Origin: CAZMFZ01 sp964565665
GTDB taxonomy: Bacteria; Bacteroidota; Bacteroidia; Cytophagales; UBA9547
Assembly (NCBI GenBank): GCA_964565665.1
Contig: CAZMFZ010000045.1
Location: forward strand, 1 to 25,127
DNA length: 25,127 nt
Direction: 5' to 3'
Position numbers and translations under genes: made by a program. Below are positions 25,001 to 25,127 of the stretch, in pieces (within the stretch, counting starts at the first letter, position 1; each line of letters begins with the position of its first letter). Below the pieces are notes generated by a model that saw nothing but the letters and a program-made list of their open reading frames with translations, was not told the DNA's origin and did no database searches.

Positions 25001-25127
25001 ACCCTTGTTTTTTCAGCCCCCCATACATCTTCCCATAGTTTGAATGTTTGCCCACTTCTATATACATAATATTCCAAAGCACCTCCTGTAGTTAGGCCTA
25101 AAGCCACACCTTGATCTCTGCTATAGC
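22069..25127 (-). CDS. Large secreted protein, 5' end outside the window: GH-like barrel, FN3, PA14, two identical FN3-CBM modules, T9SS sorting domain
   Basis: The frame is open to the right edge (YSRDQGVALGLTTGGALEYY), matching an internal part of the paralogue at 18267-21800. The GTG at 25107 is therefore not the start and roughly 300 residues are missing, including the expected NEVW site. Visible in order: the end of the barrel (YEAGQHYSSY with the candidate nucleophile Glu, codon 24721-24723), FN3 (DTQAPTAPTALSSSSIAQTS), a PA14-type domain (about 24140-23690, SLTYEYWSNIGG and ATDDDGEFYLS), FN3 plus CBM6/35-like module twice (YEGENAALTGG to GGINIDNISV, two identical copies), and the T9SS sorting domain (GIYPNPASGTFFVSTDG to MKKLVIE). 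It has more binding modules than its paralogue and no BIG2 repeats. Likely a surface polysaccharide-binding or -degrading protein. Confidence 0.88.
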   Translation of the reverse strand, partial: YSRDQGVALGLTTGGALEYYVYRSGQTFKLWEDVWGAEKTRVINVFAWQTTSINPESWINLAINTWFNSAQYNPAGAKPEFYANAPYIWDQSPTNPASVNELFAGAAADLQYTKDIMTSQKAYATANGLEYGAYEAGQHYSSYAQNEALDLAVYVPANRDARMGTLYTDYLNYWKNNIGGLMMLYSSTGPYSKFGSWGLLEYYNQNPATSYKYQAVKNVIASLGGGGDTQAPTAPTALSSSSIAQTSFTLSWNAATDNVGVSSYDVYRGSTFVGNASSTSLNVTGLTCATAYGMTVRAKDAAGNISSASSASNVTTSACSGSGGSANGDGSLTYEYWSNIGGTNLSAVNFSSAPTGTQNLTLLEAPTNRDESFGARIRGYIIPSTSGNYTFYIATDDDGEFYLSTNNSPSNKVKIANVSGWAAPRTWNTYASQQSAARALVAGQSYYFELLHKEGGGGDNAAIGWTGPGISTISVPTGVNINSYTGGSTDTQAPTAPTSLSSASITQTSFTLNWTASTDNVGVTGYEVFRGGTSIGTPTATTFNVSGLACGTAYAMTLKAKDAAGNASASSSTLNVTTSACSGSTTSVYEGENAALTGGAGIWDDHAGYSGTGFAGMPEVGATVTFNVNVTAAGSKTVAIKFAGNTPAKTTSIYVNGTKIKQKSFATNGWDTWVVTSEALTLNNGSNTIAFKWDAGDTGGINIDNISVTGGSTDTQAPTAPTSLSSASITQTSFTLNWTASTDNVGVTGYEVFRGGTSIGTPTATTFNVSGLACGTAYAMTLKAKDAAGNASASSSTLNVTTSACSGSTTSVYEGENAALTGGAGIWDDHAGYSGTGFAGMPEVGATVTFNVNVTAAGSKTVAIKFAGNTPAKTTSIYVNGTKIKQKSFATNGWDTWVVTSEALTLNNGSNTIAFKWDAGDTGGINIDNISVTGVGAREAAENLNSAIGIYPNPASGTFFVSTDGAALVDIFDLQGKMLESAMISGSTSFNSSSFSKGIYVVRVTKDGDVVMKKLVIE
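22323..22980 (-). repeat. Tandem 672-bp FN3-CBM module, copy A
   Basis: Identical by eye over 658 bases to 22995-23652 (offset 672). It encodes one FN3 domain and one CBM6/35-like module. Confidence 0.95.
22995..23652 (-). repeat. Tandem 672-bp FN3-CBM module, copy B
   Basis: Second copy of 22323-22980. The sequences diverge at once outside both ends (for example CGTATCAG against TGTGTCAG at 22981 and 23653). Confidence 0.95.

Noticed and set aside
22069..25107. Complete gene starting at the GTG at 25107
   Set aside because: The frame stays open to the window edge and the upstream residues match the middle of the paralogous barrel, so the true start lies outside.

Overview
The window is an AT-rich chromosomal segment from a member of the Bacteroidota. 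The evidence is three very large secreted proteins with type IX secretion (T9SS) C-terminal sorting domains, a GSCFA-family protein, several TAnnTTTG promoter elements and start codons without clear Shine-Dalgarno sequences. The species cannot be read from the sequence. There are two assembly gaps: 10 N at 2167-2176 and 100 N at 15941-16040.

Left part (1-8600). This holds mostly housekeeping genes: the start of gatB on the minus strand, a GSCFA-domain protein, a convergent MazF/antitoxin pair, queA, folB, a thioredoxin, a secreted dipeptidyl-peptidase IV and a long-chain acyl-CoA ligase. Most are separately transcribed. Promoter-like TAnnTTTG boxes precede the GSCFA gene, the toxin-antitoxin pair, folB and the thioredoxin gene. 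Hairpin terminators follow the thioredoxin gene and the ligase.

Middle part (8600-14260). A tightly overlapping four-gene operon (EamA transporter, UxuA-type dehydratase, SDR dehydrogenase, SMP-30 lactonase) fits uptake and oxidative catabolism of a sugar or sugar acid. It is followed by a 210-bp array of ten 21-bp degenerate tandem repeats, an unrecognised two-repeat helical protein, and an ORF that lacks an ATG. The operon and the two-repeat gene lie between two copies of an 80-bp direct repeat that contains a hairpin.

Right part (14260-25127). Three giant minus-strand genes encode modular secreted proteins. One carries LamG plus five Ig-like (BIG2) repeats. One carries a glycoside-hydrolase-like barrel, FN3, a CBM6/35-like module and four BIG2 repeats. 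The third is cut by the window edge and carries the same barrel, FN3, PA14 and two identical FN3-CBM modules. All three end in a related T9SS sorting domain. The first gene looks split in two, but only because two contig ends that overlap by exactly 55 bp were joined with 100 N; merging them restores one continuous frame. The cluster shows domain shuffling, a perfect internal duplication, mosaic (gene-conversion-like) C-termini, and a shared direct-repeat element upstream of two of the genes. It looks like a fast-evolving set of surface polysaccharide-binding or polysaccharide-degrading proteins.
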